The position numbers and the translations under genes were made by a program. The notes beneath the pieces are model-generated. The model had not been told where the DNA came from and searched no databases. It worked only from the letters and a program-made list of their open reading frames with translations. A stretch of DNA of 64,000 bases from Mycobacterium sp. SMC-8 (GTDB lineage Bacteria; Actinomycetota; Actinomycetes; Mycobacteriales; Mycobacteriaceae): assembly GCF_025263565.1 (NCBI RefSeq), contig NZ_CP079865.1:930001-994000 (forward strand), read 5' to 3'. Positions 1-9,019 of the stretch are shown one piece after another (the stretch's first letter is position 1; every line of letters begins with the position of its first letter).

Positions 1-140
1 AAAGAAGTAACCGGTGCTTAAGAATCAGCCACGACGTCACCGAACGGCCGTGGAGGCCGCTGACCGAAGTCGAGTGAGTCATCAGTAGCAGGCCAAACCG
101 TGCCCGACACGGCGACTGAACGGCAGAGCCGGGCGCTGGT

Positions 141-168
141 GTGAATAGTCATTCGCTATTGTCGATAC
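141..168 (+). promoter_or_regulatory. AT-rich leader with small inverted repeat
   Basis: Just upstream of the carboxylesterase start is an AT-richer stretch with arms AATAG (144-148) and CTATT (156-160) separated by 7 nt. Its position suits a promoter or operator. The arms are short, so this is only suggestive. Confidence 0.25.
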
Positions 169-1677
169 ATGCCAGCGAAGACAGTCCGCACCGAACTCAC
201 CTCGGGCGCCATCGAAGGATTCACGCGGGACGGCGTCAATCGCTGGCGTTCCATTCCCTACGCCAAGCCACCAGTCGGCGCGCTGCGGTTCAAGGCTCCC
301 CAGCCGGTCGAAGCGTGGGACGGCGTCCGACCCTGCCACCGATTCCGCTACTGCGCTCCACAGCCCCGCCGATACACCATCGTCGGTCCGGGCAAGTTCC
401 AGCCCATGAGCGAGGACTGCCTCACCCTCAATGTCGTTGCACCCGACGGCGGCTCGGACCGACCTCTGCCCGTGATGTTCTTCATTCACGGCGGGGCGTA
501 CTTCCTGGGCAGTTCCGCGACACCGATCTATGATGGCGCGTCGCTTGCCCGCAGCGGTTGCGTGTACGTATCGGCAAACTACCGCCTCGGCGCGCTAGGG
601 GCTGTCGACCTGTCGTCGCTGTCCACCGCAGACATCCATATTGACGACAACCTCTACTTGCGTGACCTCGTGTCGGCGCTCAGGTGGGTACGCGAGAACA
701 TCGCGGCATTCGGCGGCGATCCCGATAACGTGACGATCTTCGGAGAGAGCGCGGGCGCGCACGCCGTTACCACTTTGCTGGCCGTGCCAGCGGCGAAAGG
801 GCTTTTCGCACAGGCTATCTCACAAAGTCCGGCCGGCGCGCTATCCCGCTCCCAGGAGCTGGCCGCGGAGTTCGCCGCCAAGTTCGCATCCATTCTCTGC
901 GCCGACGAGCGGGAGCCCGCCCGCCTCCTGTTGGCGGCGCGTCCGGCTCAACTGGTGAATGCATTCGATCGCTTGCTCACCACGAGTGCATCGGACCTTG
1001 CTGGCGGTTACCCGGTGGGATGCACATTCGGAACCGACTATCTACCGTCCGAGCCCATTCAAGCGATGCGCGACGGCAAGGCGTACCGTGTGCCGCTGAT
1101 CGTCGGTACGAACGCCGACGAGGGCCGGTTGTTCACTCGCTTCCTCAAACTCCTCCCGACGAACGAAGCCAAGATCGAAGCGTTACTAGCGGGAGCGGAA
1201 CCCACCTGTCGCGAGCGAATTACTGCTGCCTATCCCGAATATCCGGCCCCCGATGCCTGTATCCGACTGGGGGCCGACTTCACATTCGGATCGACACTGT
1301 GGCAGCTCGCGGATTCCCACAGTCGGCACGCCCCCACATATCTGTACCGCTATGACTTCGCCCCGCGAACTCTGCAATGGGCCGGGCTGGGTGCCACCCA
1401 TGCGACGGAGCTTCTTGCGGTGTTCGACGCCTACCGCACGCCGCTCGGTCGGCTACTCAGCGCCGGAGCCGATCGCCGCTCGGCCCTACGCGTGAGCGAC
1501 GACATGCAAGGGCGCTGGGATGCTTTCGCACGCACCGGAGTTCCAGGAGACGGCTGGCCGCGCTACACCAGCGACGCCCGTCCGGTCCTCGTCTTCGATC
1601 GCGCTTCGCGAGTGGACAACGACCCCCACGCCGACCGCCGGAAAGCATGGGAAGGTTTTCAAGTCCTCGGACGCTGA
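169..1677 (+). CDS. Type B carboxylesterase
   Basis: Serine hydrolase of the carboxylesterase type B / alpha-beta hydrolase fold, 502 aa, the usual family length. Visible landmarks are the SEDCLTLN block (residues 81-88), the oxyanion-hole HGG (107-109), the nucleophile elbow FGESAG with Ser194, a GTNADEG segment carrying the expected acidic residue, and a GATHATEL segment carrying the catalytic His. No signal peptide is evident, so a cytosolic esterase acting on xenobiotic or lipid esters is likely. The start is the ATG at 169; no strong ribosome site is visible. It stands alone, about 390 bp before the next gene. The substrate cannot be read from the sequence. Confidence 0.9.
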   Translation: MPAKTVRTELTSGAIEGFTRDGVNRWRSIPYAKPPVGALRFKAPQPVEAWDGVRPCHRFRYCAPQPRRYTIVGPGKFQPMSEDCLTLNVVAPDGGSDRPLPVMFFIHGGAYFLGSSATPIYDGASLARSGCVYVSANYRLGALGAVDLSSLSTADIHIDDNLYLRDLVSALRWVRENIAAFGGDPDNVTIFGESAGAHAVTTLLAVPAAKGLFAQAISQSPAGALSRSQELAAEFAAKFASILCADEREPARLLLAARPAQLVNAFDRLLTTSASDLAGGYPVGCTFGTDYLPSEPIQAMRDGKAYRVPLIVGTNADEGRLFTRFLKLLPTNEAKIEALLAGAEPTCRERITAAYPEYPAPDACIRLGADFTFGSTLWQLADSHSRHAPTYLYRYDFAPRTLQWAGLGATHATELLAVFDAYRTPLGRLLSAGADRRSALRVSDDMQGRWDAFARTGVPGDGWPRYTSDARPVLVFDRASRVDNDPHADRRKAWEGFQVLGR

Positions 1678-2063
1678 CGAGCGGTTCCCCGCGGCGACGC
1701 ATGCGTTCACAGCATTTGGCACCGATTGTTTCTGGGAGCCAAGGGTGAAACGGTGGCAAGGAGCACCTCCGGCGTGCCAATCCCAAAAGGCCGAAGAGGG
1801 CCACATTCTTGCCGAGGACTTGACGTACGAATGCAACCCCGTGTTGCGGCCTTGGGATCCGATCTCGTCAATCGCTCGAACCGAATGCGGCCGACGAGGT
1901 GGCGAACCCAACATTTACGGAGCTGGCCACGCCGGTCGGGTTGCGCCGCCGGACGCAACGCGTTCGCTCACCAACTGGTCCTCGCGACATTCTGCCGGGT
2001 AACGTACTGCGAGTGAACGAGCCCTCACATCGGGAGGGCGGGTGCCGATCAGGACGGGGATTG
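1678..2063. other. Intergenic, no gene recognised
   Basis: 386 bp between the carboxylesterase and the crotonase gene. Several open frames cross it but none gives a recognisable protein. A single TAACGTA half-site near 2000 resembles half of the paired elements at 25.9 and 32.6 kb but lacks the partner arm. Confidence 0.5.
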
Positions 2064-2831
2064 ATGAGCGAGGAAGCGATCACCTACGAGGTCGTCGACG
2101 GGGTGGCCTGGTTGACGATCAATCGCCCCGAGGCACGGAACGCGCTCAACGGGGCGGTCCGGCAGGGACTGTTCCACAGCGTTCACCGCTTCAACGCCGA
2201 CGACTCCGCCAAGGTTCTGGTGCTGACCGGGGCAGGCGATAAGGCGTTCTGCGCCGGAGGGGACCTTAAAGAGATGGCGGAGACGGCGCTCACGGTTCCG
2301 CCGCCAGACTTCGCGCCGCAATTCGGGCGCAACATCCAGGTCGCCAAGCCGACCATCGCCGCGGTGAACGGCGTCGCCTTCGCCGGCGGATTCCTACTGG
2401 CCCAGCAGTGCGACCTCGTCATCGCAGCCGAGCACGCCAGGTTCGCGGTCAGCGAGGTCAAGGTAGGCCGCGGCTCGCCATGGGCTGTCCCGCTGTCGTG
2501 GCTGCTGCCGCCGCGGATTGCGCTGCAGATTTTGATGACCGGCGACCCGATCACTGCCGAGCGCGCCCGCGAGGTAGGCATGGTGAACGAGGTCGTGCCC
2601 GCAGCGGAGCTGCGGGTACGAGTTCAGGAGATCGCCCTGCGGATCGCTTCCAACGCACCGCTGTCCGTACTCGCGGCAAAAAAGACCGTATACCTCTCCG
2701 CAGCGCACCACCTGACGGAGGCCTACGCCCACGCCGACCAGATATGGGAGCCGGTGTACCTCAGCGCCGACGCGCTAGAGGGTCCCGCCGCGTTCCGCGA
2801 GAAGCGCACACCGGTTTGGAAGGGACGTTAG
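2064..2831 (+). CDS. Enoyl-CoA hydratase/isomerase family protein (crotonase)
   Basis: 255-aa crotonase-fold protein that should act on a CoA thioester. It has the oxyanion segment CAGGDL (residues 63-68) and the NGVAFAGG helix. Compared with rat mitochondrial hydratase, the first catalytic Glu is Leu (about residue 111) and the second is kept (Glu131 in SEVKVG), so it may be an isomerase, a specialised hydratase or another crotonase. The ATG at 2064 follows a GGACGGGGA run; an open frame extends upstream but lacks family similarity. It ends 2 nt before the next gene and is the first gene of an operon with the TIGR03084 and AtuA genes, suggesting one branched acyl-CoA route. Confidence 0.9.
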   Translation: MSEEAITYEVVDGVAWLTINRPEARNALNGAVRQGLFHSVHRFNADDSAKVLVLTGAGDKAFCAGGDLKEMAETALTVPPPDFAPQFGRNIQVAKPTIAAVNGVAFAGGFLLAQQCDLVIAAEHARFAVSEVKVGRGSPWAVPLSWLLPPRIALQILMTGDPITAERAREVGMVNEVVPAAELRVRVQEIALRIASNAPLSVLAAKKTVYLSAAHHLTEAYAHADQIWEPVYLSADALEGPAAFREKRTPVWKGR

Positions 2832-2833
2832 AC

Positions 2834-3646
2834 GTGGCCGTGCCGATGGAGTCCTTGATCACCGACATCGGGGCGGAAACGGCCGAGCTGTGGTCACTGA
2901 TCGCCGAGCTGCCCGAGGGGCAAGCCGGGTGGGACGCGCCCACCCCCGCGGCAGGCTGGGCGGTCCGCGATCAGATCAGCCATCTTGCGTTCTTCGACGA
3001 CGCCGCGGTGCGCTCAGCCACCGACCCCGAAGGGTTCACGGCCGAGGTGCTGCCCATGCTCGCCGACGGCCGGATCTCCCCGGACACCATCGCCGAGCGC
3101 TACCGGCCGATGCCGACAGCGGAGCTGCTGTCCTGGTTCGACGGCGCGCGCCGCGCCCTCGTCGCTGCCTTCGCAGCGATCGACCCCTCGATGCGGGTGC
3201 CGTGGTTCGGCCTCCCCATGAGCGCGGCTTCCTCGCTGACCGCGCGGATCATGGAGACCTGGGCGCACGGTCAGGACATCGCCGACGCGCTGGGAGTGAC
3301 CCGTGTGCCCTCGGCCCGGTTGCGCCACGTCGCCCACATCGGCGTGGGAGCGCGGGCGTTCAGCTACATGGCCAACGGCCTGGAGGTGCCCGAGGAACCC
3401 GTCCGTGTCGAGCTCACCGCACCGGGGGGCACGCTGTGGACCTGGGGCCCCGACGGCGTGCCCAACCGGGTCACCGGCACTGCGCACGACTTCTGCCTGC
3501 TCGTCACCCAGCGCAGGCATCGCGACGACACCGCACTGCACGTCACCGGTCCGCTCGCCGACCAGTGGCTCTCCATCGCGCAGGCCTTCGCCGGACCTCC
3601 CGGTGGCGGGCGCACCGCAGGACAGTTCGACGGAGGTGTGTCGTGA
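2834..3646 (+). CDS. TIGR03084 family metal-binding protein (DinB/maleylpyruvate isomerase-like)
   Basis: 270-aa protein of the actinobacterial TIGR03084 family. The N-terminal part is a DinB-like four-helix region: WAVRDQISHLAFFD near residues 43-56 carries one conserved His, and METWAHGQDIADALG a second helix with conserved His. A C-terminal small domain follows (LTAPGGTLWTWGP). Family members are thought to bind a metal or thiol cofactor; the reaction is unknown. GTG at 2834 is the best start, 2 nt after the crotonase stop, with GTG 2840 and ATG 2846 as alternatives. The stop overlaps the AtuA start (GTGA), implying translational coupling and a shared pathway. Confidence 0.82.
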   Translation: MAVPMESLITDIGAETAELWSLIAELPEGQAGWDAPTPAAGWAVRDQISHLAFFDDAAVRSATDPEGFTAEVLPMLADGRISPDTIAERYRPMPTAELLSWFDGARRALVAAFAAIDPSMRVPWFGLPMSAASSLTARIMETWAHGQDIADALGVTRVPSARLRHVAHIGVGARAFSYMANGLEVPEEPVRVELTAPGGTLWTWGPDGVPNRVTGTAHDFCLLVTQRRHRDDTALHVTGPLADQWLSIAQAFAGPPGGGRTAGQFDGGVS

Positions 3647-4911
3647 GGGACCCGGTACGCATCGGAAATTGCTCGGGCTTCTACGGCGACCGGATCGCCG
3701 CGGCGCGGGAGATGGTCGAGGGCGGGACGGGCGAGCAGAGCATCGACGTGCTGTGCGGGGACTACCTCGCTGAACTGACGATGCTCATCCTGGCGAAGGC
3801 CCAGGCGAAGGATCCGGCGGGCGGTTACGCGCGCACGTTCCTGACCCAGATGGAGCAGGTGTTGGGCACCTGTTCCGACCGCGGTATCAAGATCGTGGCC
3901 AACGCCGGTGGGCTCAACCCGGCCGGGCTGGCCGTCAGATTGCGCGAGCTTGCGGACCGGCTCGGTATCACCGTCCGGATCGCCCACATCGAAGGTGACG
4001 ACTTGCGCGGGAACCTCTCCGCGATCACCCCTGCGGTCGGTGAGGTCAAGCCGGTCTCGGCCAACGCCTACCTCGGGGGTTGGGGTATCGCCGAAGCGCT
4101 GGGTGCGGGCGCCGACGTCGTCGTCACCGGACGGGTGACAGACGCCTCGCTGGTCGTCGGCCCGGCCGCCTGGTGGCACGGGTGGGAGCGCACCGACTGG
4201 GACCGGCTCGCCGGTGCCGTCGTGGCCGGCCACGTCATCGAATGCGGACCACAGGCCACGGGCGGCAACTACGCCTTCCTCGACGAGATCACCGACCGTC
4301 GCTACCCGGGCTTCCCGATCGCGGAGGTGGCGGCCGACGGCTCGTCGGTGATCACCAAGCACGCCGACACCGGGGGGCTGGTGTCGGTCGGTACGGTCAC
4401 CTCCCAGCTGCTCTACGAGATCGCCGAGCCGGCCTATCTGGGGCCCGACGTGGTGACTCACTTCGACACGATCTCGCTGGCCCAGCAGGCCGAGCACCGG
4501 GTGGCGATCACGGGTGTCACCGGCAGCCCGCCACCGGAGACGCTCAAGGTGGCGCTGAACGAGGTCGGGGGCTACCGGAACACCATGACGATGGTGCTCA
4601 CCGGCTTGGACCTGGAGGCGAAAGCCGCGTTCGCGCAGCAGCAGCTGTTCGACATCCTCGGCGGCCGGGGATCCTTCGCCGAGGTCGACGTCCGGTTTCT
4701 GCGTTTCGACACACCGGACGCCCCCACCAACGACCAGGCGTGCGCGCACTTGCGGATCACGGTCAAGGACACCGACCCGCGCAAGGTCGGCCGGGCGTTC
4801 TCGAGCGCAATCATGGAGATCGCTCTGGCCGGGTATGCCGGCTTCCACACCACCACGCCACCCACGTCGGAGTCAGTGTTCGGCGTGTATCGCCCAGCGA
4901 CCGTGCCCCGG
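3643..4911 (+). pseudogene. atuA-like gene, 5' part (AtuA domain), interrupted
   Basis: 423 codons encoding the large N-terminal domain of an AtuA (acyclic terpene utilization, DUF1446) protein: starts VRDPVRIGNCSGFYGDR, includes GRVTDASLV and ECGPQATGGNY, and reaches the conserved GVYRPATVPR at the insertion point. Start is GTG 3643 with GGAGG at 3632-3636, overlapping the previous stop. A transposable element begins at 4912; reading through gives about 18 foreign residues before a stop at 4963-4965. The missing C-terminal part is at 5955-6427, and removing the element plus one CCCGG copy rejoins the frames exactly (578 aa). The two halves are separated near the domain boundary, so an isolated N-terminal domain might still be made. 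Confidence 0.9.
4907..4911. repeat. 5-bp target duplication CCCGG (left)
   Basis: CCCGG directly before the element's TGTTGG end; the same five bases follow the other end at 5955-5959. One copy is part of the ancestral atuA codons for Pro-Arg. Confidence 0.85.
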
Positions 4912-5954
4912 TGTTGGCCGTCGCTCAGGATGCAGACGATGGCGTCACTGTGGATGCAGACGTGATTTCGGGGGTCGGTCTGCATTGTGACGGGGTAATC
5001 GTCGCGGCGACGCGGTGGTCGTCATGGTGACGACTGTCGGCAGGCATGGTGATGACGCCCCCGGCGGCAGCGCGGGGACGTCGGAGGGTCAGCCGGGTGG
5101 CGCCAGAAGGCGGCCGCGGGTGTACATCCCGATCAGGGTCCACGGCGGCTCACCGAGGGCGTAGCGGCGGCGGTCCCAGTAGGCCGCTGCCGACAACAGC
5201 GACAGCGCGTGGTGCAACATGTTCCCTCGGTAGCGCAGCGCGGTGAACGTGTCGGGGTCCAGGGCGAGCAGCTGCTCGGTCCCGTCGCGTGCGAGACGGT
5301 CCAGGTGCTCTGGCGGTAGTCGGCGAAGCCAGCGGCGCACGGTGGACACCGGCCGCCCCATGGTCGCCGCGATACGCCGGTGTCCGAGTCCATTTGCTTT
5401 GTGCAGCAATGCTGTTCCAATCACTGCGGTGGTGTCGGCATGGCGTGGCTGCAGAGCGGCGGGCATCACGATATGCGTTGACGAGCAGGACCGGCATCGC
5501 GTGCGGCGGGGGCGCACCGTGATCGTGGTCCCGTCGTGATCGCGCACAGAGCGCCGCCTGCCGTAGCCCCAAGAAGTCAGCTGGCCGTCGCGGCACCGCG
5601 GGCAGCGGAGTTCGCCGGCGGCGAGCAGTTTCTCGGCCAGTTCGCCGGTGCGCGCGACGATCACCGCAGAGCCAGTCCATGATCCACCAGCCTTACCTAT
5701 CACCCGGGAACCGGGATAGGGGTCAGTTCGTGTTGGGCGACCGCAGAATCGACGCGTCCGCCGTCACCGATTGTGACGATCTCGGGATTCGGCATCGCGC
5801 CGGAGCCGAAATGGACTCTGCGCGAGCAGACCAGCGCGGGGTCCGTTCGTGGGCACGCTGATGATGCAGACGACCGCCGTCCCCGACCCGGGATTTCGAC
5901 AACTTCAATGACGATCACCCCCGCCGTGGTCGTCACACAGAGGGACGGTCAACA
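4912..5954. mobile_element. 1,043-bp transposable element with TG...CA ends, no transposase
   Basis: Ends are TGTTGGCCGTCGCTC (4912-4926) and, read inward from the right, TGTTGACCGTCCCTC (5954-5940): 13 of 15 match. It is flanked by CCCGG duplications, and its excision restores atuA. Inside are three direct copies of GATGCAGACG (4929, 4953, 5863) and an inverted partial copy (4978-4985), plausible transposase-binding sites. Its only recognisable gene is the minus-strand DUF6431-like zinc-ribbon/HTH protein; no DDE or serine/tyrosine recombinase is present. It therefore looks like a deletion derivative or a non-autonomous element moved in trans by a full-length relative. Family assignment is left open. 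Confidence 0.85.
5089..5703 (-). CDS. DUF6431-like zinc-ribbon / helix-turn-helix protein
   Basis: 204-aa protein carried by the transposable element. The N-terminal zinc ribbon has CPRC (about residues 34-37) paired with CRSC about 35 residues later; a helix-turn-helix follows (GLGHRRIAATMG, then STVRRWLRRL). Proteins of this type in actinobacteria often accompany transposase genes and probably bind element DNA; that role is inferred. Start is GTG at 5701-5703; the zinc ribbon requires a start upstream of it. No promoter could be singled out. It sits antisense to atuA. Confidence 0.7.
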   Translation of the reverse strand: MIGKAGGSWTGSAVIVARTGELAEKLLAAGELRCPRCRDGQLTSWGYGRRRSVRDHDGTTITVRPRRTRCRSCSSTHIVMPAALQPRHADTTAVIGTALLHKANGLGHRRIAATMGRPVSTVRRWLRRLPPEHLDRLARDGTEQLLALDPDTFTALRYRGNMLHHALSLLSAAAYWDRRRYALGEPPWTLIGMYTRGRLLAPPG

Positions 5955-6427
5955 CCCGGTCGAGCGTGACGCAGGTCGTGGTGCTGCCCAACGGTGAGCG
6001 CCGGAGGATCGCCGATCCGCCGACCGGTAGCGTGCCGGCCGCGAAGGTCCGGGGCAGCGCGGCAGCCGCGCCGCCGACCGAGCCGACATGCCGCGCGCCG
6101 CTGGGCGCGGTTCTGGGCGCGCGGTCCGGCGACAAGGGCGGCAACGCCAATATTGGTCTCTGGGCCCGCGACGACGCCGGCTATGCCTGGGTGCGCGAGC
6201 ACTTAACCGTCGAGCGACTGCGCGGGCTGCTCGGCCCGGAGGCTGCGCAGCTGCGCATAGAGCGATTCGAGCTGCCCAACCTGCGTGCGCTCAACGTTGT
6301 GGTGCACGGGCTGCTGGGGGAAGGCGTGGCATCCTCGACCCGGCCGGATGCCCAGGCGAAGGGCTTGTGCGAGTACCTGCGCTCCCGCATCGTGGACATA
6401 CCGCAATCCCTTGTCGGCGCGACCTGA
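5955..6427 (+). pseudogene. atuA-like gene, 3' part (C-terminal AtuA-like domain)
   Basis: Continuation of the interrupted atuA: after the second CCCGG copy the frame reads SSVTQVVVLPNG and then the conserved C-terminal domain with GARSGDKGGNANIGLWAR and RIERFELPNLRALNVVVHG, ending at TGA 6425-6427. GARSGDKG is a hallmark of the AtuA-like C-terminal (ferredoxin-fold-like) domain. There is no start codon with a good ribosome site at its head, so it is probably not translated alone. Confidence 0.88.
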
Positions 6428-6840
6428 CAAATCCCGAATTTGGAGTAGCCGGGCCACTCTGTCGACGTATCGCCAATCAAGTCGCCGTCCTCTGCCTGCT
6501 GCTTGACGTAGCCCCTTTGCCAAAGCCGTGTTGCCGAACGATGTGATGACGATCGGATGACGCCAACAGCGTCCGGCAGACGGAGAGATGGCTTTGTCCA
6601 GTTCCTTGCCGAACTGGACATCCAAAGAGGGCGCAGCGATCTGCCCACGCGGTTGCCGATCTTGGCCAATGAGCGGGCACATCCACGAATGGGGATCACA
6701 CGCGCAGGCGCCAGCCACCTGCCACTGGGCGTCTACATTTCAACTCAACCTGGGATTGTGAGCAGGTGTTAACGTTCGTAGTGTAGCTCCCGGCGCTGCA
6801 GTGCTGCGCGAGCCCTGGTTGCGAGCGAAGGAAGGTAGTA
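6428..6840. other. Intergenic / promoter region of TetR gene
   Basis: 413 bp with no recognisable gene. Near its end is GTTAAC (6768-6773, within TGTTAACGTT), about 70 bp before the tetR start, which may be part of a promoter or operator. The rest gives no clear homology in any frame. Confidence 0.4.
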
Positions 6841-7503
6841 GTGAACAAGGTGGTCGTTGCCGGACGTACCCGGGTCGGCGGCGAACGTCGGGAACGGATT
6901 CTCGCCTCTGCCACCGAGTTGATTGCCGAGCGGGGCTACCACGCTGTCTCCATGGCCGACATCGGCGTTGCATCAGGGGTTGTCGGGCCGGCCATCTATC
7001 GCCATTTCAACAGTAAGAGCGATCTACTGGCGGCCCTCTTCGAGCGAGTGGTGGACAAACTCCTTAAGCGTGCGACGGCGATCGTCGAGCAGTCCCGCGA
7101 CGAGGCGGAGGCGCTGACCCTGCTGGTGTCAGACCAAGTCGCCTTGGTAATGGATCAACGCGAGCTGGCAATGGTGTATTACCGCGAAGTGCACAATCTG
7201 TCGGATCAGCACCAGAGCCGGTTGCGCCGAAAGCAGCGACTCTATCTAGAAGAGTGGGTACACCTCGTCGGAGAATTGCGGCCCGCGGTCGATGAGATTG
7301 AACTTCGGGCGATGGTTCATGGAGCGATCGGAGCCATTCAATCGATCTTGCACTACCGCGGCACTGGCCTGGCTCCCGAACAGACCTCTGCGCTGCTCGT
7401 TGCGATGGGTCACGCCGTGCTCGGCGTCCCCGCGTCGAGTCACCAGGTGCGCGGCGTGAACACTGAACCATCCTGTCCGCGTCCCGGTACGCCGCAGCAC
7501 TAA
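6841..7503 (+). CDS. TetR/AcrR family transcriptional regulator
   Basis: 220-aa repressor. The N-terminal HTH is typical: ILASATELIAERGYHAVSM, then DIGVASGVVGPAIYRHFNSK (about residues 20-60). The ligand-binding half carries DQRELAMVYYREVHNL, as in mycobacterial regulators of acyl-CoA catabolism. Start is GTG 6841 preceded by AGGAAGG. It lies just downstream of the crotonase-TIGR03084-atuA operon on the same strand, so control of that operon by an acyl-CoA ligand is a reasonable guess, not shown. Confidence 0.88.
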   Translation: MNKVVVAGRTRVGGERRERILASATELIAERGYHAVSMADIGVASGVVGPAIYRHFNSKSDLLAALFERVVDKLLKRATAIVEQSRDEAEALTLLVSDQVALVMDQRELAMVYYREVHNLSDQHQSRLRRKQRLYLEEWVHLVGELRPAVDEIELRAMVHGAIGAIQSILHYRGTGLAPEQTSALLVAMGHAVLGVPASSHQVRGVNTEPSCPRPGTPQH

Positions 7504-7514
7504 GCAGGTCCAGG

Positions 7515-7975
7515 GTGTCAGCAACACACGAAGACGACCTCGCTCAGTATGTCTGCACGACGGTCTTGAGGGCGACAGCCGCCAGGAAAGGACTCATCTA
7601 ATTGCCTGGCTGCATGCCCAGGGCTTCACGATTGATCAAAGCCGACTGGTGGCCCCAACCCCTCTCCTTCTTCCTACAAGCCGCGTACTGGGTGATGAGG
7701 GACGGTACGTCTCTCTGCGCGAGCTGAGCACGGAAACCGGAATCCAGACGAAACAGTCGCCATATTGCGGGCCCTCACGGAAGGCATCGGGCAGGCCACG
7801 GAGATGATGCGTGGCTTCGCGCGCTGAACATGTTGAAAGCTTCAGCCCGACGATTTGGAGAGGCTCGCGAATCGACTCGCGACTGCTGCGCGCGAGGCTG
7901 CCAACCCACCGGTTGAGATTCGTGAAACCCTCGGGGCGCGGTCATGCTGGTCTCATCACGACCGACGCCGCTGGT
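7515..7975 (+). pseudogene. Class III adenylate cyclase (Rv1264/Rv2212-like), 5' part, decayed
   Basis: Fragments of a cyclase with an N-terminal autoinhibitory domain are readable across shifting frames: LEGDSRQERTHLIAWL and VLGDEGRYVSLRELSTETG (from about 7565), ILRALTEGIGQATEMMRG (about 7762), ERLANRLATAAREAANPP (about 7858), then AVMLVSSRPTPLV ending at the IS21 insertion. At least three frame changes and a missing stretch of some 40 or more residues show it was already dead. The first metal-binding region of the catalytic domain is not found. A GTG at 7515, 12 nt after the tetR stop, may be the old start. The rest is at 11601-11898. Confidence 0.75.
7970..7975. repeat. 6-bp target duplication GCTGGT (left)
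   Basis: GCTGGT before the IS21 left end; identical bases at 11601-11606 after the right end. The merged sequence reads Pro-Leu-Val-Thr-Thr-Met in the cyclase frame. Confidence 0.8.
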
Positions 7976-8052
7976 TGGCAATGTCAACTTGTAGTGGCCC
8001 CACTGTGACGGCCAGTTTCGGCCCCACTTCGCGGTGCGTTGGGGGTTGGCGT

Positions 8053-8391
8053 TTAGCCCCAGAAGATGCCTGAGGGGTTGTGGTCGATTTCGGTGAGCAC
8101 ATCGTGGATGTGCGGTGTGGGGTCGATCATGTCGTAGCGGTGAAATTTGAGGTGTCGGTCTCGCCAGTACAGGGTCCAGGTGTTGGTGGTGGCGGTGTAG
8201 CGCAGTCGTGCGATCGGGAAACTGGTCCAGTCCGGACCGTAGTCTGCGCGCCACGGCGCTCGTCGTTCGACGATGGTCAGGTGCCGGGCAGCGACGTCGC
8301 ATTCGACGCGGACTTGGTGACGCGCATGTTCGGGCACTCTGGCCGCGCACCACTGTTGCACGCGTGCGACATCGAGTTCGGGTAGGGCCAT
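8053..8391 (-). CDS. DUF3024 protein, IS21 accessory gene
   Basis: 112-aa protein with the DUF3024 pattern: an N-terminal RVQQWCAARVP helix, RVECDVAARHLTIVERRAPW, then a strand-rich half with RLRYTATTNTWTLYWRDRHLKFHRY. Mycobacterial IS21-type elements often carry this gene after istB; its function is unknown. Start ATG 8389-8391, 4 nt after the upstream (frameshifted) accessory gene. It appears intact. Confidence 0.75.
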   Translation of the reverse strand: MALPELDVARVQQWCAARVPEHARHQVRVECDVAARHLTIVERRAPWRADYGPDWTSFPIARLRYTATTNTWTLYWRDRHLKFHRYDMIDPTPHIHDVLTEIDHNPSGIFWG

Positions 8392-8395
8392 CGGG

Positions 8396-8973
8396 TCACC
8401 ACCGGGGCGAGTTGGTGGCGGCGGTCAAGGTGTCGTAAGCGGTGTCGAGTTGGCGTTGACGGCGGCGGTTGGGTTCATGATTGGACTCGGCAGCCACCGC
8501 ATCGATCAGATCATCGAGTTCGTCGCCGGTCATCGTGAGGTGAAGCTCGCCACCGTGGGCGAACACCGCGAAAACCGCTCTCTGACAGTCGCTGTCGAGG
8601 AAGGGCAGGGTGCGCAGGATCGCTGCGGTGTCAGCGTCGATGGGAATGTCGCGCAGCGGTTGGGCTGCGGTCAGTTGCTGGCGACGCAGATCGTAGATTG
8701 ATGCTGCCCAGTTGCTGATGGTGCCGTCGTCGCCACAGTGGCTGCATTGCCAGCCGATGGGTTGCTCAGCATCGCCGCGGACGACCGTGATGCGGCCCGG
8801 GCAGCGGCGGTTGGCGGGTCGGCGCCGACACGGCAGCGCGGTTTCCCACCGGGTGTGAGCGTCGCCGGCCGATGCTGCGGAAACGATGCTGCCCAGGTGC
8901 TCGGCGAGCGCACGGGCCGGCCCGGGGTCTCGGGGCCCACGTCGAGGAAGTGCTGCAGATCGGCGACCAACAT
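8396..8973 (-). pseudogene. IS21 accessory protein with zinc-finger-like CxxC, frameshifted
   Basis: Starts MLVADLQHFLDVGPETPG (ATG 8971-8973). One missing base near 8917-8926, in a C/G run, shifts the frame, after which it continues PARALAEHLGSI, WQCSHCGDDGTISNWA, and ends DTLTAATNSPRW at TGA 8396-8398. The second frame has no start codon that would allow independent translation of the whole. The CSHC segment suggests a metal site. Function is unknown. The single-base lesion could be real decay or a base-call error. Confidence 0.65.
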
Positions 8974-9019
8974 GACCTGGTCACTGTATCGGCTGCAGGC
9001 AGCATCAGCGGCGTGTGAG

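Noticed and set aside
3364..4848. 494-codon open frame opposite atuA
   Set aside because: Arg/Val/Gly/Asp-rich composition typical of an antisense shadow of a high-GC gene; the plus strand has clear AtuA similarity.
6768..6776. GTTAACGTT near the tetR promoter as a third copy of the 25.9/32.6 kb element
   Set aside because: It lacks the 6-8 nt spacer between the half-sites, so it is not the same arrangement.
7775..8353. 192-codon minus-strand frame
   Set aside because: It crosses the IS21 left end and overlaps DUF3024 in another frame; no similarity.
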